Assembly: GCA_965247535.1 (NCBI GenBank)
Contig: OZ252018.1
Location: forward strand, 372,001-436,000
Direction: 5' to 3'
From: JAPPHY01 sp965247535
GTDB lineage: Bacteria; Chloroflexota; Dehalococcoidia; Lucifugimonadales; UBA2985
DNA: 64,000 nucleotides
The notes below the pieces were generated by a model. The model ran no database searches. It worked only from the letters and a program-made list of their open reading frames with translations, and was not told the DNA's origin. Every line of letters begins with the position of its first letter. Within the stretch, counting starts at the first letter, position 1. A program made the translations under genes and the position numbers. Of the stretch, positions 1-8,827 are shown piece after piece.

Positions 1-1734
1 GGTCACGTACTCGAACCGGATGAGGACCTCGCCGCCCGCGTACGGCGACAGGTCGATGGTGTCCTGCTGCCAGCCGTCACTCCGTCCCGTGTAGCCCGGA
101 CCGAAGCCAACACCCAGTCCGCTTTCCGGCGAGGAGAGCCCGCCCTCCAGGACAGTCCAGGTCTCCCCGCCGTCCGTGGATACCTCCACGTAGGCGTAGT
201 CCCACGACTCCTCGATTGAGTACCACGTCCAGAATTCAAGCGTCGCCGTGTCCACCTGCGAAAGGTCTGCGCCCGTGGTGAGCGACGAGTTGATGGAGTC
301 ACCACGGTTGCCCCACCAGCAGTGGCTGCCGCTGTGTGCGGTTGTAGGCAGAATCGGTGTTGTGGGCTCGCCCTTGAATTCCAGCAACGCGTCCCCTTCA
401 GGCAGGCGCACCTCGAGGTAGTCGCCCGAATACTGGGCAGCGCTTCCGCTGTGCTCTCCGAACTCGCGGATGATGGTGGATGGGCGGACGCTCAGGTTCA
501 GCCCCTGGTACGAGTAGTCCCCTGCGGCTACGTAAGCGTCCAGGTGGTTGGCCACAAGCCAGTCTCGAAACACGTCGAGGAAGGTGGCCTCATAGCCCAG
601 GGATTCGAGGTAGGCGGTGACGCCCTCGATTCCGTCCTCGGCCTGTGTCACGAGACTTACGAGGTTGTCGTGCCCCCCGTAGTGCTGGGCAAGGTACTCC
701 ACGAACAGCGTGGCCGCGCCGTAGTAGGGGAGCGTGGACGCATTGTCGGCGGGCCAGGTGGTGAGCTGAGCCCCAGGGTCAGCCGCGAAGAATCTGACGA
801 AGGTGAAGCCATAGTCCGCCAGGTTCTTGGCGACCTCGGAGAGTCCCTCGTTGATCCAGGTCTCCTCGCCGGCGTCGGCAGCCCAGTGCACGGCGTGCTG
901 GAGCTCGTGGGCAAGAGTGCCCAGGTATGGTGGCCTTCCGACGAACGCCCCAGTGCTCATGTAGATCATCTCTCGCTCATTGCTGTAGGGGTAGATCGTC
1001 TTGGGGTACTCGTCGGAGGCGCTGAAGTACCCGGCCACGCTGCTGAGGGGGGTGTGAAGTATGGTGAGCCGTGGGTCGTTGTCGATGCCGGGCGACAACT
1101 CGGTCCCGAATGCCTCCGTGACGGTGGGATAAATGGACTCGTCGAAGGCGCGTGCGGCGGTCTGCAGGTCCTGCTCCCGCGGCTCGTATCCCTTGTGGAA
1201 GTACCAGTATGCGTGGTCGCTCACGTAGAGCAGATCGGCGTCCACCTGGTACATGCTCAAGTCCGCAAGGTCCGCCACCCAGAAGGTGTCCGTGCGCCCA
1301 GCCTCGTAGGTGACAGGGTCCGGGTTCACCGCGGTGGCCATAGGCAGCTCCACGTCCGGGCGAAGTCTGCGAATAAGCGAGAAGATGTCCCGGTCCGGGG
1401 CGTCCGTGAGCTGCGTGGTCTCATCCGGCGCGATCGGTTCGGGCGATGGCGTACTGGTGATGTGCACGGGTGGCGTGACAGGCGGCGTGGGGGTTGGATT
1501 CGATGGCGAGGGAGCGGGTCGTGGATGCGTCGCCGTGGGGGACGGTGCAGGCACGGGGGTGTCCGAGAGCCGGGGAGTTGCAGTTGTCCCGGCGAGAGGT
1601 GTGGGCGTGCGCGCTGCGGTCGGCGAGGGCGGAGGCGTTACGGTGTCCGCGGGCGCCGCAGGTGTGGGGTTATCGCAGGCCGCATGTGCCGAGAGCGTTG
1701 CCAGCACTGCCAGTATGGCTGCGTACCTTCTCAT
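1..1734 (-). CDS. secreted gluzincin-type metalloprotease lipoprotein with MAM-like domain (C-terminus cut by window edge)
   Basis: An open frame runs from an ATG at 1734 to base 1 without a stop, so the C-terminus lies outside the window. The product starts with a short hydrophobic signal ending in a Cys at about residue 20, a weak lipobox. A Thr/Pro-rich linker follows. The zinc site HELQHAVH lies at about residues 276-283, and NEGLSE downstream can supply the third ligand Glu, as in gluzincin peptidases such as M30. Near the cut end a stretch with WTWYSIEESWDYAYVEVS resembles the MAM-like domain that follows immune-inhibitor-A-type proteases. I infer a lipid-anchored extracellular endopeptidase; the substrate is unknown. 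No clear Shine-Dalgarno precedes the ATG. The gene is divergent from recA. Confidence 0.8.
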   Translation of the reverse strand, partial: MRRYAAILAVLATLSAHAACDNPTPAAPADTVTPPPSPTAARTPTPLAGTTATPRLSDTPVPAPSPTATHPRPAPSPSNPTPTPPVTPPVHITSTPSPEPIAPDETTQLTDAPDRDIFSLIRRLRPDVELPMATAVNPDPVTYEAGRTDTFWVADLADLSMYQVDADLLYVSDHAYWYFHKGYEPREQDLQTAARAFDESIYPTVTEAFGTELSPGIDNDPRLTILHTPLSSVAGYFSASDEYPKTIYPYSNEREMIYMSTGAFVGRPPYLGTLAHELQHAVHWAADAGEETWINEGLSEVAKNLADYGFTFVRFFAADPGAQLTTWPADNASTLPYYGAATLFVEYLAQHYGGHDNLVSLVTQAEDGIEGVTAYLESLGYEATFLDVFRDWLVANHLDAYVAAGDYSYQGLNLSVRPSTIIREFGEHSGSAAQYSGDYLEVRLPEGDALLEFKGEPTTPILPTTAHSGSHCWWGNRGDSINSSLTTGADLSQVDTATLEFWTWYSIEESWDYAYVEVSTDGGETWTVLEGGLSSPESGLGVGFGPGYTGRSDGWQQDTIDLSPYAGGEVLIRFEYVT

Positions 1735-1807
1735 TATTCGAACGTGGCGCTCGAGGAGGAGGGGTGGATGTGGCCGCCAACCCTCAGTATGGGGTGAAAG
1801 CGCTCCC

Positions 1808-1836
1808 TTGTCCATACGTGGGCCCCGTGCTATGAT
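1808..1836 (+). promoter_or_regulatory. sigma-70-type promoter for recA
   Basis: TTGTCC at 1808-1813 and TATGAT at 1831-1836 are separated by 17 bases and lie about 40 bases upstream of the recA start. The -10 matches 5 of 6 consensus bases. I see no recognisable LexA box overlapping it. Confidence 0.55.
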
Positions 1837-1873
1837 TCAGCCACGCCCCAAGTGTCGAGCCGGAGGATATTTC

Positions 1874-2908
1874 ATGGCCACTGAGAGAGAGAAAGCCCTG
1901 GAGCTGGCGCTGAGCCAGATAGAGCGCCAGGTTGGCAAGGGCAGCATCATGAAGCTGGGTGAGGTTGGGGAGAGGCTTGCCGTTGCGGCCATACCCACCG
2001 GTTCCCTTTCGCTGGACGTAGCGCTGGGCATCGGCGGTGTGCCGCGCGGGCGGGTGACCGAGATATTCGGGGCCGAGTCCGCGGGAAAGTCCACCCTGGC
2101 GCATCACATCATGGCTGAGGCTCAGATAATGGGCGGTACGGCGGCCTACATCGACGCCGAGAACGCCCTGGATCCCACCTACGCAAGCAACCTCGGCGTC
2201 AACCTTGGCGAACTGCTGGTTTCGCAGCCGGACACCGCCGAGCAGGCGCTGGAGATTGCCGAGTACCTGGTGCGCAGCGGCGCGGTGGACGTGGTGGTCA
2301 TCGACAGCGTTGCCGCGCTGGTCCCCAGGGCCGAGCTTGAGGGCGACATGGGCGACTCCCACATGGGATTGCAGGCCCGCATCATGTCGCAGGCCCTGCG
2401 CAAGCTGTCCGCCGCCATAAACCGCTCCCACACAGTGGTCATATTCATAAACCAGCTGCGGGAGAAGATCGGCGTGGTGTTCGGCAACCCGGAGGTCACG
2501 CCGGGAGGCCGCGCCTTGAAGTTCTACAGCTCAGTGCGAATCGACCTGCGCCGGGTAGACTCCATCAAGCAGGCATCGCAGGTGATAGGCACCAGGGTCA
2601 GGGCCCGCGTAGTCAAGAACAAGGTGGCGCCGCCCTTCCGGGTCGCCGAGTTCGACATCATGTTCAACAGGGGCATCAGCAAGGAGGGCGACATCCTGGA
2701 CCTGGGCACCAACAGCGGTGCAATCACCAAGGCGGGCTCCTTCTACTCCTACGGAGACCTGCGACTGGGCCAGGGGCGGGAGTCTGCCAAGGAGTTCCTT
2801 TCCCTTCACAAGGACGTTTCGGCTGACGTGGAGAAGCAGATCAGGTCGTCCACGACTGCCAATGCCAACCAGCCCTCCGAGGAGCTGGCTGCGGTGGAGG
2901 CGGAGTAG
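1874..2908 (+). CDS. recA: recombinase RecA
   Basis: This is the homologous recombination ATPase, which forms filaments on single-stranded DNA, pairs strands and stimulates LexA-type self-cleavage. The 344-residue product is of normal RecA length. It has a Walker A loop GAESAGKST (the family usually has GPESSGKT), the Walker B strand VVVIDSVAALVP, and the loop region with GDSHMGLQARIMSQALRK. Tight similarity runs from residue 5 to the DLGTNSGAITKAGSFYSY region, followed by the variable acidic tail. The ATG at 1874 follows GGAGG at a good distance; the longer open frame upstream is not coding. recX follows on the same strand. Confidence 0.98.
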   Translation: MATEREKALELALSQIERQVGKGSIMKLGEVGERLAVAAIPTGSLSLDVALGIGGVPRGRVTEIFGAESAGKSTLAHHIMAEAQIMGGTAAYIDAENALDPTYASNLGVNLGELLVSQPDTAEQALEIAEYLVRSGAVDVVVIDSVAALVPRAELEGDMGDSHMGLQARIMSQALRKLSAAINRSHTVVIFINQLREKIGVVFGNPEVTPGGRALKFYSSVRIDLRRVDSIKQASQVIGTRVRARVVKNKVAPPFRVAEFDIMFNRGISKEGDILDLGTNSGAITKAGSFYSYGDLRLGQGRESAKEFLSLHKDVSADVEKQIRSSTTANANQPSEELAAVEAE

Positions 2909-2960
2909 GGCGACCGGCGAACGGCTGCTAGCCCGCCGGTCCGCCGCCAAGGGTTCGTTT

Positions 2961-3452
2961 GTGAGCGCCCGACATGACAGTGCTCGCGAGAGGGCCGTGG
3001 CGCACGCCCTGCGGTTTCTCTCCTCCCGGCCTCGCAGCGAGCAGGAAGTTCGGCGCCGCCTGCAACGCACCCACGATGCGTCAACCGTGGAGCACGTGAT
3101 TGAGCGGCTCCGCGAGCTCGGCCTCCTTGACGACGCTGCCTTCGCGCGGGCGTGGAGTCAGAGCAGGGTGTCACACAGGCCCCGCAGTGCCGCGATGATT
3201 CGCAGGGAGCTCCAGGCAAAGGGAGTTGAACGCGAAGTGGCATTGGCCTCCGTGGAACCGCTGGACGACCACGAGAACGCCTACCGGGCCGGCCTCCGCT
3301 GGCTGCCTGCGCTGGCGAACGACGACTACGACACCTTCCGCCGTCGAATGTGGGGACGCCTCCACAGGCGCGGTTTCGCACCGACGCTCATTCGCGAGGC
3401 TGTGGCGCGACTGTGGGAGGAGCGCAGCGGCGGGGGAGAGCGACAGCCGTAG
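2961..3452 (+). CDS. recX: regulatory protein RecX
   Basis: RecX binds RecA filaments and modulates their growth. The 163-residue product is helix-rich with tandem three-helix repeats, shown by SRPRSEQEVRRRL, VIERLRELGLLDDAAFARAW and RSAAMIRRELQAKGV, the usual RecX signature. I chose the GTG at 2961 because similarity starts right after it; its Shine-Dalgarno is weak and no better in-frame start is near. It lies 52 bases after recA, the classic arrangement, and probably shares its transcript. Its end is only 11 bases from the convergent ABC transporter gene. Confidence 0.88.
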   Translation: MSARHDSARERAVAHALRFLSSRPRSEQEVRRRLQRTHDASTVEHVIERLRELGLLDDAAFARAWSQSRVSHRPRSAAMIRRELQAKGVEREVALASVEPLDDHENAYRAGLRWLPALANDDYDTFRRRMWGRLHRRGFAPTLIREAVARLWEERSGGGERQP

Positions 3453-3463
3453 GGCTGAACTCG

Positions 3464-5365
3464 CTAGGTGGCCGTCCTCTGCCTGTCCTGGGGCACGGCT
3501 ACGGTCTCCTCATCTTCGTCCTGGAAGTTCATGGCGTAGAGGCGTGCGTAGAGGCCGTTCTTGGCCAGCAGCTCGCCGTGCTTCCCGAGCTCGGCTATTT
3601 GCCCCTGCTGGAGGACCAGAATCTGGTCTGCGTCCTGGATCGTCGAGAGGCGGTGGGCGATGATGATGGCGGTTCTGCCCCTGAGCAGCTCCTTGAGGGC
3701 ATCCTGGATGAGACGTTCCGTGTAGCTGTCAACGTTGGCGGTGGCCTCGTCCAGTATGAGGATGCGCGGGTCTGCGACCAGGGCGCGTGCGAAGGCGATC
3801 AACTGTCTCTGTCCCAAGCTCAGGTTGCTGCCTCTTTCGTGCAGGACGGTGTCGTAGCCCTGCGCCAGGCGCATGATGAACTCGTGGGCTCCCAGCGCGC
3901 GGGTAGCGCGCTCGATGTCCTCCTGCGTGGCCTCCCTGCGCGCGAACCGGATGTTCTCTGCCACCGTGTCGGAGTAGAGGAAAGGCTCCTGCAGCACCAG
4001 GCTCATCTGCCCGGCCAGCGAGGAGCGCGTGACGTCTCGAATGTCGTGGTCGTCGACCGTGATCCTGCCTCCGGTGACGTCGTAGAAGCGGGCCACCAGG
4101 GCCACGATGGTGGTCTTGCCCGCGCCTGTAGGGCCCACGATTGCCAGCGTTTCGCCGGGGGGAATCTCCAGCGACAGGTTCTTTAGTACCTGCACCGCCG
4201 GCACGTACTGGAAGCTCACGTCGTCGAACCGGACGTGGCCCTTGATGGGCGGCAGAGGTTTGGCATTGGGAGCATCCACCAGGTCCGGTTGCACGTCCAG
4301 GAGCTCGAAGATACGCATTCCCGCGGTCATGGCGCGCTGCATCATGGCGTATTGCATGACCAGGGCTCTTATCGGCTCGAAGAAGCGCTGCACGAACAGG
4401 GCATAAGCTACCATGACGTCCAGCCCTATCGAGCCTGAGTGCACCATGCCTCCGCCTACCACGATCAGCAGTCCGAAGGCCAACGCCGTGAGCACCTCTA
4501 CGGAGGGCATCAGGCCGGCCGTGAGGCGTATGGCCTTGAGGTTGGCGTCCAGGTGAATGGCGTTGACCTCGTCGAAGCGCGTCAGGTTGATGGCCTCCCT
4601 GTTCATGCTCTGTGTGACGCGCACGCCGGTTATGTTCTCCTGCAGGCTGGCGTTCACGCCGGCAATGGCGTAGCGGATGCGCATGAAGGCTTGTCGGGCG
4701 CGCCTCTGCCAGAAGATCATGATCACCGCGAATACCGGGATGACGGTAAAGCAGATGACGGCCAGCTCGGCGTTCCAGGCCAGCATTATGATGACGATTC
4801 CCACAAGGCTCAGGATCTCGGCAAAGCCCACGACGAAAATGGTCATGAACTCCTGGAGGGCCATGGTGTCGTTCTGGACGCGGCTCATCAGGCGCCCCAC
4901 CTCGTTGTGGTCGAAGAAGAGCGTGGACTGCTTTTGCAGATGGTCATGCATTTCGGTCCGCAGCTTGTAGAGCACTGCCGTGTTGACCCGCGCTAGGCCG
5001 CGCAGGTGGAGGAAATTCCCCGCCAGGTTCAGAACCACCACCACGGCGAACATCAGGCCAATCCTGTCCAGGCCTGCTAACCTCTCCGCAGCGGAGAGTC
5101 CCTCGGGTCTGATGTACTGGCCAACTGCCATGCCCACAAGCACCGGCACCGATATCTGGGTGCCTATGTACAAGAGCATCATTACCATGCTGAAGGTTGC
5201 CAGCTTCCAGTGAGGGCGCACATAGCCCAGCAGGCGCAGCACCACGCCTTGGTCGTACGCCTTGCCGAACTCGATGTCTTCCAGCACCAGGCTGAGCCGC
5301 CCGCGTATGCGGCGCACCTCCTCAATCCCGGGCAGGTTGCGATTCCCACCGCCCATGCCCATCAT
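3464..5365 (-). CDS. ABC exporter half-transporter (second subunit of a heterodimer)
   Basis: This is a fused membrane and ATPase subunit of a type IV (lipid A/multidrug) ABC exporter, 633 residues. Six membrane helices occupy about residues 50-330. The nucleotide-binding domain follows, with Walker A GPTGAGKTT, signature LSLGQRQ (the family has LSGGQ), Walker B ILILDEAT and switch His in IIAHRLST. The start overlaps the stop of the upstream subunit by 4 bases (ATGA), so the two are translationally coupled. The intact catalytic Glu here, together with the altered signature, fits the second subunit of a heterodimer with one degenerate ATP site. The substrate cannot be told. Confidence 0.92.
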   Translation of the reverse strand: MMGMGGGNRNLPGIEEVRRIRGRLSLVLEDIEFGKAYDQGVVLRLLGYVRPHWKLATFSMVMMLLYIGTQISVPVLVGMAVGQYIRPEGLSAAERLAGLDRIGLMFAVVVVLNLAGNFLHLRGLARVNTAVLYKLRTEMHDHLQKQSTLFFDHNEVGRLMSRVQNDTMALQEFMTIFVVGFAEILSLVGIVIIMLAWNAELAVICFTVIPVFAVIMIFWQRRARQAFMRIRYAIAGVNASLQENITGVRVTQSMNREAINLTRFDEVNAIHLDANLKAIRLTAGLMPSVEVLTALAFGLLIVVGGGMVHSGSIGLDVMVAYALFVQRFFEPIRALVMQYAMMQRAMTAGMRIFELLDVQPDLVDAPNAKPLPPIKGHVRFDDVSFQYVPAVQVLKNLSLEIPPGETLAIVGPTGAGKTTIVALVARFYDVTGGRITVDDHDIRDVTRSSLAGQMSLVLQEPFLYSDTVAENIRFARREATQEDIERATRALGAHEFIMRLAQGYDTVLHERGSNLSLGQRQLIAFARALVADPRILILDEATANVDSYTERLIQDALKELLRGRTAIIIAHRLSTIQDADQILVLQQGQIAELGKHGELLAKNGLYARLYAMNFQDEDEETVAVPQDRQRTAT

Positions 5366-7200
5366 GGCTGCGCCTCCCTCTCCGCCGAGCCCGGTCTGCG
5401 GGCTGCCTCAACGTGTACGGCGGCCTCGCCCTTGATGGCGCTCATCGCCTCACCCTGACGGCCGTTGACCTCCGAATCTTGCGGGCGCAGCTGCAACTCG
5501 TAGATCTCCTGGTACGGCCCTGGTATGCTTACCAGCTCCTCGTGAACGCCGTGCTGCACCACTTGCCCTTCCTTCATGACCATGATTCTGTCGGCGTTCC
5601 TCACGCTGCTCAGGCGGTGGGCAATGACGAAAGTGGTCCTGCCCTGCATTACCGTTATCAGGGCCTGGCGTATGAGGTGCTCGGTCTGCGTGTCCACGCT
5701 GGACGTGGAGTCGTCAAGGATGAGTATCGGAGGATCCAGCAGCAGCGTACGGGCGATTGCCAGGCGCTGTCGCTGTCCGCCGGAGAGAGTGACGCCTCGC
5801 TCGCCCACGTAGGTGTCGTATCCCTCGGGCAGAGATTCGATGAAGTCGTGGAGTTGCGCCAGCTTGGAGGCCTGAATCACGTCCTCCTCGGAGGCGAGGA
5901 CGGCGCCGTATGCGATGTTGGCGCGTATGGTGGAGGTGAAGATGAATACGTCCTGCTGCACAATGCCCACGTTGTGGCGCAGCGATGCCAGGGTGACGTC
6001 CCGGACGTCCACGCCGTCGATGGTGATCCGTCCGCCGGTGACGTCGTAGAAGCGCGGGATGAGGTGCACGATGGTGGACTTGCCGCTGCCCGGGGCGCCC
6101 AGTATTGCCAGGACCTTGGTGCTGGGAACGTGGATGTTCACTTCCTTGAGCACGGGCGTGGACTCCTCGTACCCGAATGACACGTCCTCGAAGCGCACGT
6201 CGCCCTTAACCCGGGGAAGCTCTGTTGCGGCGGGCTTCTCGCTCACCGGAGACTCGGCGTCGAGCACGTAGTAGATGCGCTCGCCGGACGAGATGGCGCG
6301 GGAGAAGCTGTTGACGATCCATGCAGTCATGCGGACCGGAATGGCTAGCAGGCCCATGTAGAGCAGGAAGGACACGAGCTCTCCCTCGGACATGCTGCCC
6401 TCGGCCACAAGGCGCCCGCCGAACCAGAGTATGACGCCGGTGCCTCCCAGGAAGAAGAAGTTGTTGAGGGAGGTGGTAATGGCTTGGAGGCGTTCGGCAT
6501 TGAACCCGTACTTGGCCACCTCGCCTGCGCGGTACCCGAACTTCTCCTTCTCCAACTCCTCGGCTGCGAAAGCCTTGACGACGCGCTGCCCGGCCAGATT
6601 CTCCTGCAGCACTGTGCTCATGTGGCCCATCTCTGTGCGCTCGGCCAACCAGTTGCGGCGCATCGTCAGCATGATGGTGGAGGTGCGCAGGATGATGAAG
6701 GGCACGAACACCAGGCTCATGAGGGCCAGCTTCCAGCTGTAGACCACCAGGATGATGCTGACGCCCACGATGAGTAGGACCATGAAGCCGCCGCGTACAA
6801 CACCGCCCTGGACGAACATGCGGATTCCCTCCACGTCGGCGGTGGCGCGGGACATGAGGTCGCCGGACCGCTGGTTGTCGTGGAAGGCGAAACTGAGGCG
6901 CTGGAGCTTCTCGTAGTAGGCGTTGCGGATGTCGTACGCGATTCGCTGGCCCAGAGACTCGCCGAGGTACTGCTGGCCGTAGGCGGCCACGCCGCGGCCG
7001 ACGCTGAGGACCAGAATAACCAGTGCAAGCAGGAGCAGCTGGCGAAACTCGCCGGACTCCAGCACCGTATCCACAGCCTCGCCGAAGACCCGTGGGATGG
7101 CCAACGCGAACGCGGTCACGCCGATTGTGGACGTGTAAGCCAAGAAGAGCCTGAACTTGTACTTCAGAGCAAAGCGAAGTAGCCTGAGCAGTATGGACAT
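5362..7200 (-). CDS. ABC exporter half-transporter (first subunit of a heterodimer)
   Basis: This is the partner half-transporter, about 612 residues from the chosen ATG at 7200. It has six membrane helices over about residues 15-300 and a nucleotide-binding domain with Walker A GAPGSGKST, canonical signature LSGGQRQ and His loop VIAHRLSS. Walker B reads LILDDST, so Asp replaces the catalytic Glu. That is the hallmark of the degenerate site in heterodimeric exporters such as TM287/288. An in-frame ATG at 7269 would add 23 residues that do not look like the family, so I prefer 7200, although its Shine-Dalgarno (AGAGGA) is rather distant. First gene of a two-gene operon. Confidence 0.9.
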   Translation of the reverse strand: MSILLRLLRFALKYKFRLFLAYTSTIGVTAFALAIPRVFGEAVDTVLESGEFRQLLLLALVILVLSVGRGVAAYGQQYLGESLGQRIAYDIRNAYYEKLQRLSFAFHDNQRSGDLMSRATADVEGIRMFVQGGVVRGGFMVLLIVGVSIILVVYSWKLALMSLVFVPFIILRTSTIMLTMRRNWLAERTEMGHMSTVLQENLAGQRVVKAFAAEELEKEKFGYRAGEVAKYGFNAERLQAITTSLNNFFFLGGTGVILWFGGRLVAEGSMSEGELVSFLLYMGLLAIPVRMTAWIVNSFSRAISSGERIYYVLDAESPVSEKPAATELPRVKGDVRFEDVSFGYEESTPVLKEVNIHVPSTKVLAILGAPGSGKSTIVHLIPRFYDVTGGRITIDGVDVRDVTLASLRHNVGIVQQDVFIFTSTIRANIAYGAVLASEEDVIQASKLAQLHDFIESLPEGYDTYVGERGVTLSGGQRQRLAIARTLLLDPPILILDDSTSSVDTQTEHLIRQALITVMQGRTTFVIAHRLSSVRNADRIMVMKEGQVVQHGVHEELVSIPGPYQEIYELQLRPQDSEVNGRQGEAMSAIKGEAAVHVEAARRPGSAEREAQP

Positions 7201-7283
7201 GGCGTTGGGTTGTACGTTCCTCTTGAGTCCATTGCAGCCGCCTCGCGGGACTAGCAGCACAATGAACATAACTCCGAAGGGAT

Positions 7284-7311
7284 ATTATACCCGAACGTGG
7301 AGCAGTGTCCA
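7284..7311 (-). promoter_or_regulatory. promoter of the ABC exporter operon
   Basis: Read on the minus strand, TGGACA (7311-7306) and a perfect TATAAT (7289-7284) are 16 bases apart. Transcription would begin near 7277, about 77 bases before the chosen ATG at 7200. Confidence 0.65.
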
Positions 7312-7474
7312 TAGCAACTTCTCGCAGTGTGGACGCCGGACAGTCGCGGGGACTGCGCTGATCGTGCATTGGACTAGCTTCAGGCACTGGTCAAGCTCGG
7401 CACGAGAGGTGGTAAACTCTACCCGTACTCTACAGAAATGGGGCGTCAGACATGGCCGGAGCATCGGAGGAATA

Positions 7475-7564
7475 ATGGGACGCGGCTGTCACAAGGAGCA
7501 TGATGCCGCGGGAAACGCCGTTCGCAGGCGCAGACAGGCGCGTACGCGGGAGTCTCTCACGTGA
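7475..7564 (+). CDS. possible 29-residue small protein coupled to the next gene
   Basis: A short frame begins with ATG at 7475, directly behind the strong site GGAGGAATA. It encodes a 29-residue basic peptide with a CHKEH motif and an Arg-rich second half. Its TGA overlaps the GTG start of the following membrane protein gene in the form GTGA, as in translational coupling. No family is recognised. It may be a real small protein or a leader that sets translation of the downstream gene. Confidence 0.35.
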   Translation: MGRGCHKEHDAAGNAVRRRRQARTRESLT

Positions 7565-8061
7565 CCCTGGGTGAGGGAGTCCTGCTGCTCATTCGCTGGT
7601 CTCACGCCATCGCGGCGGTGTCCTGGGTCGGCGGCACGCTCTTCTACGTGCTGGTGCTCCGGCCGGGTGTGAGCGACGCCGGGTCTTCCGGGCCCGCGCT
7701 CAGCCCAGAGGCCGTGGTCCGCTTCCGCAGTGTGGTGGACACAGCGATTGCAGTCCTGGTGATCACTGGCGCAGTGATTCTGTTCGACCGACTCAGCGAG
7801 CCCACGACGCCTCCCGCCTACACCATCGCTGCCGCTGTGAAGATCGGGCTGGCGCTGGTCATGTTCGTCATTGCGCGCCGCCGGTGGACTCGGCCGGCCA
7901 CGCGAGCCGGCGGAGAGTCGCCGGCGAAGGCCGGAGGCTTTCGCGCCTGGGCAAGAAGCCTGACGTCCGGCGTCAACCTGACCCTGATACTTGGCATAAC
8001 CGTGATCTTCCTGTCCGACCTGCTGGCCTTCATTTATCAGGAGGGATTGACAGGCAGATAG
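7561..8061 (+). CDS. CopD-like small integral membrane protein
   Basis: The 166-residue product has four predicted membrane helices. The first carries WSHAIAAVSWVGGTLFY, a His-Trp-Val-Gly-Gly pattern shared by CopD-type copper proteins and HemJ-like heme proteins, where the His can bind heme or metal. The other helices are near residues 58-75, 85-105 and 138-158. The GTG start at 7561 has GGGAG about 8 bases upstream and overlaps the stop of a preceding short frame. A role in metal handling or as a small cytochrome-like protein is inferred only from this motif. Confidence 0.7.
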   Translation: MTLGEGVLLLIRWSHAIAAVSWVGGTLFYVLVLRPGVSDAGSSGPALSPEAVVRFRSVVDTAIAVLVITGAVILFDRLSEPTTPPAYTIAAAVKIGLALVMFVIARRRWTRPATRAGGESPAKAGGFRAWARSLTSGVNLTLILGITVIFLSDLLAFIYQEGLTGR

Positions 8062-8113
8062 CGCGCGGGCAATATAGACGATGGCGGACAAAGCCCAAAG
8101 GGAGCGCCAATAT

Positions 8114-8296
8114 ATGAAGAGAGAGCTTCTGGACATCCTGGCCTGCCCCATGTGCAAGAGCCCTCTGACCCTTGAGGTTGAAGAGGAGAACGAGGTCGAG
8201 GTGGTGCGGGGTGCCCTCCTATGCGAAAGCTGCCCGGAGAGCTATCCCATAGAGGACTCCATTCCCAATCTGCTTCCCCCCAACCTGCGAACGTAG
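8114..8296 (+). CDS. Trm112-family zinc-binding protein
   Basis: This 60-residue protein has the Trm112/YcaR layout: LLDILACPMCKSPL near the start, a second Cys pair in LLCESC, and the closing YPIEDSIPNLLP. In bacteria such proteins bind zinc and often partner methyltransferases or accompany lipid A genes. GGGAGCG lies about 7 bases before the ATG at 8114; the in-frame ATG at 8081 has no such site. It follows the CopD-like gene by 52 bases. Confidence 0.85.
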   Translation: MKRELLDILACPMCKSPLTLEVEEENEVEVVRGALLCESCPESYPIEDSIPNLLPPNLRT

Positions 8297-8317
8297 AGCG
8301 GTCAGCCGGCAGGCGTT

Positions 8318-8827
8318 CTACCGGCGAAGTAGCGGTCCAACCGGAGACACGCCCTCCCGTTCCGCCCGCGGCAGCCGATCCAGCAGTTCCCGAATCGACA
8401 CACCCAGCTCCGGGTGCGTGAAGTCGGGAGCGAGCTCGGCCAGCGGTGCGAGCGCAAACGCCCTCTCGAACAGACGTGGATGGGGTACGCGCAGACCGTC
8501 GGCGTCGATGATTCTGTCCCCGAAAAGCAGGATGTCCACGTCAATCACCCTGGGGCCGTAGCGAAATGTCGGCTCGCGGCCGATGAGTCGCTCAACCTCC
8601 TGCGCCGTCCCAAGCAACGCTTCCGGCGCCAGAGCGGTGTCCACGCGGCACACCAGGTTGAGGAAATCGGGCTGGTCGGCATAGCCCCAGGGCCGCGTTT
8701 CGTAGAAGGACGATACGACAATCGGCGCCGTAAGACGCTCCTCCAGCAGAGATACGGCTCGGGCAAGGTTGTGCTCCCGGTCGCCGAGGTTTGAGCCAAG
8801 CCCGAGATAGGCTTCGGTGGTTGTCAC
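8318..8827 (-). CDS. folK: 2-amino-4-hydroxy-6-hydroxymethyldihydropteridine pyrophosphokinase
   Basis: FolK transfers pyrophosphate from ATP to hydroxymethyl-dihydropterin, the step before dihydropteroate synthase in folate synthesis. The 169-residue product has GLGSNLGDR at the start, RPWGYADQPDFLN, the catalytic loop RYGPRVIDVDILLFGD and PHPRLFERAFALAPLAEL, all diagnostic. The GTG start at 8827 overlaps the folP stop by 4 bases (GTGA), so the two genes are coupled. The much longer open frame in this register only reads through folP and is not coding there. Confidence 0.95.
   Translation of the reverse strand: MTTTEAYLGLGSNLGDREHNLARAVSLLEERLTAPIVVSSFYETRPWGYADQPDFLNLVCRVDTALAPEALLGTAQEVERLIGREPTFRYGPRVIDVDILLFGDRIIDADGLRVPHPRLFERAFALAPLAELAPDFTHPELGVSIRELLDRLPRAEREGVSPVGPLLRR

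Noticed and set aside
322..1797. 491-codon plus-strand frame
   Set aside because: It is the antisense of the metalloprotease gene, whose minus frame shows a signal, zinc site and domain motifs. The plus product is low-complexity Gly/Arg/Val with no motif.
1784..2431. 215-codon minus-strand frame inside recA
   Set aside because: RecA is unmistakable on the plus strand; the antisense frame is a by-product of GC-rich codon use.
3350..4186. 278-codon plus-strand frame over the ABC exporter
   Set aside because: It overlaps the nucleotide-binding domain on the minus strand and has no ribosome-binding site or motif.
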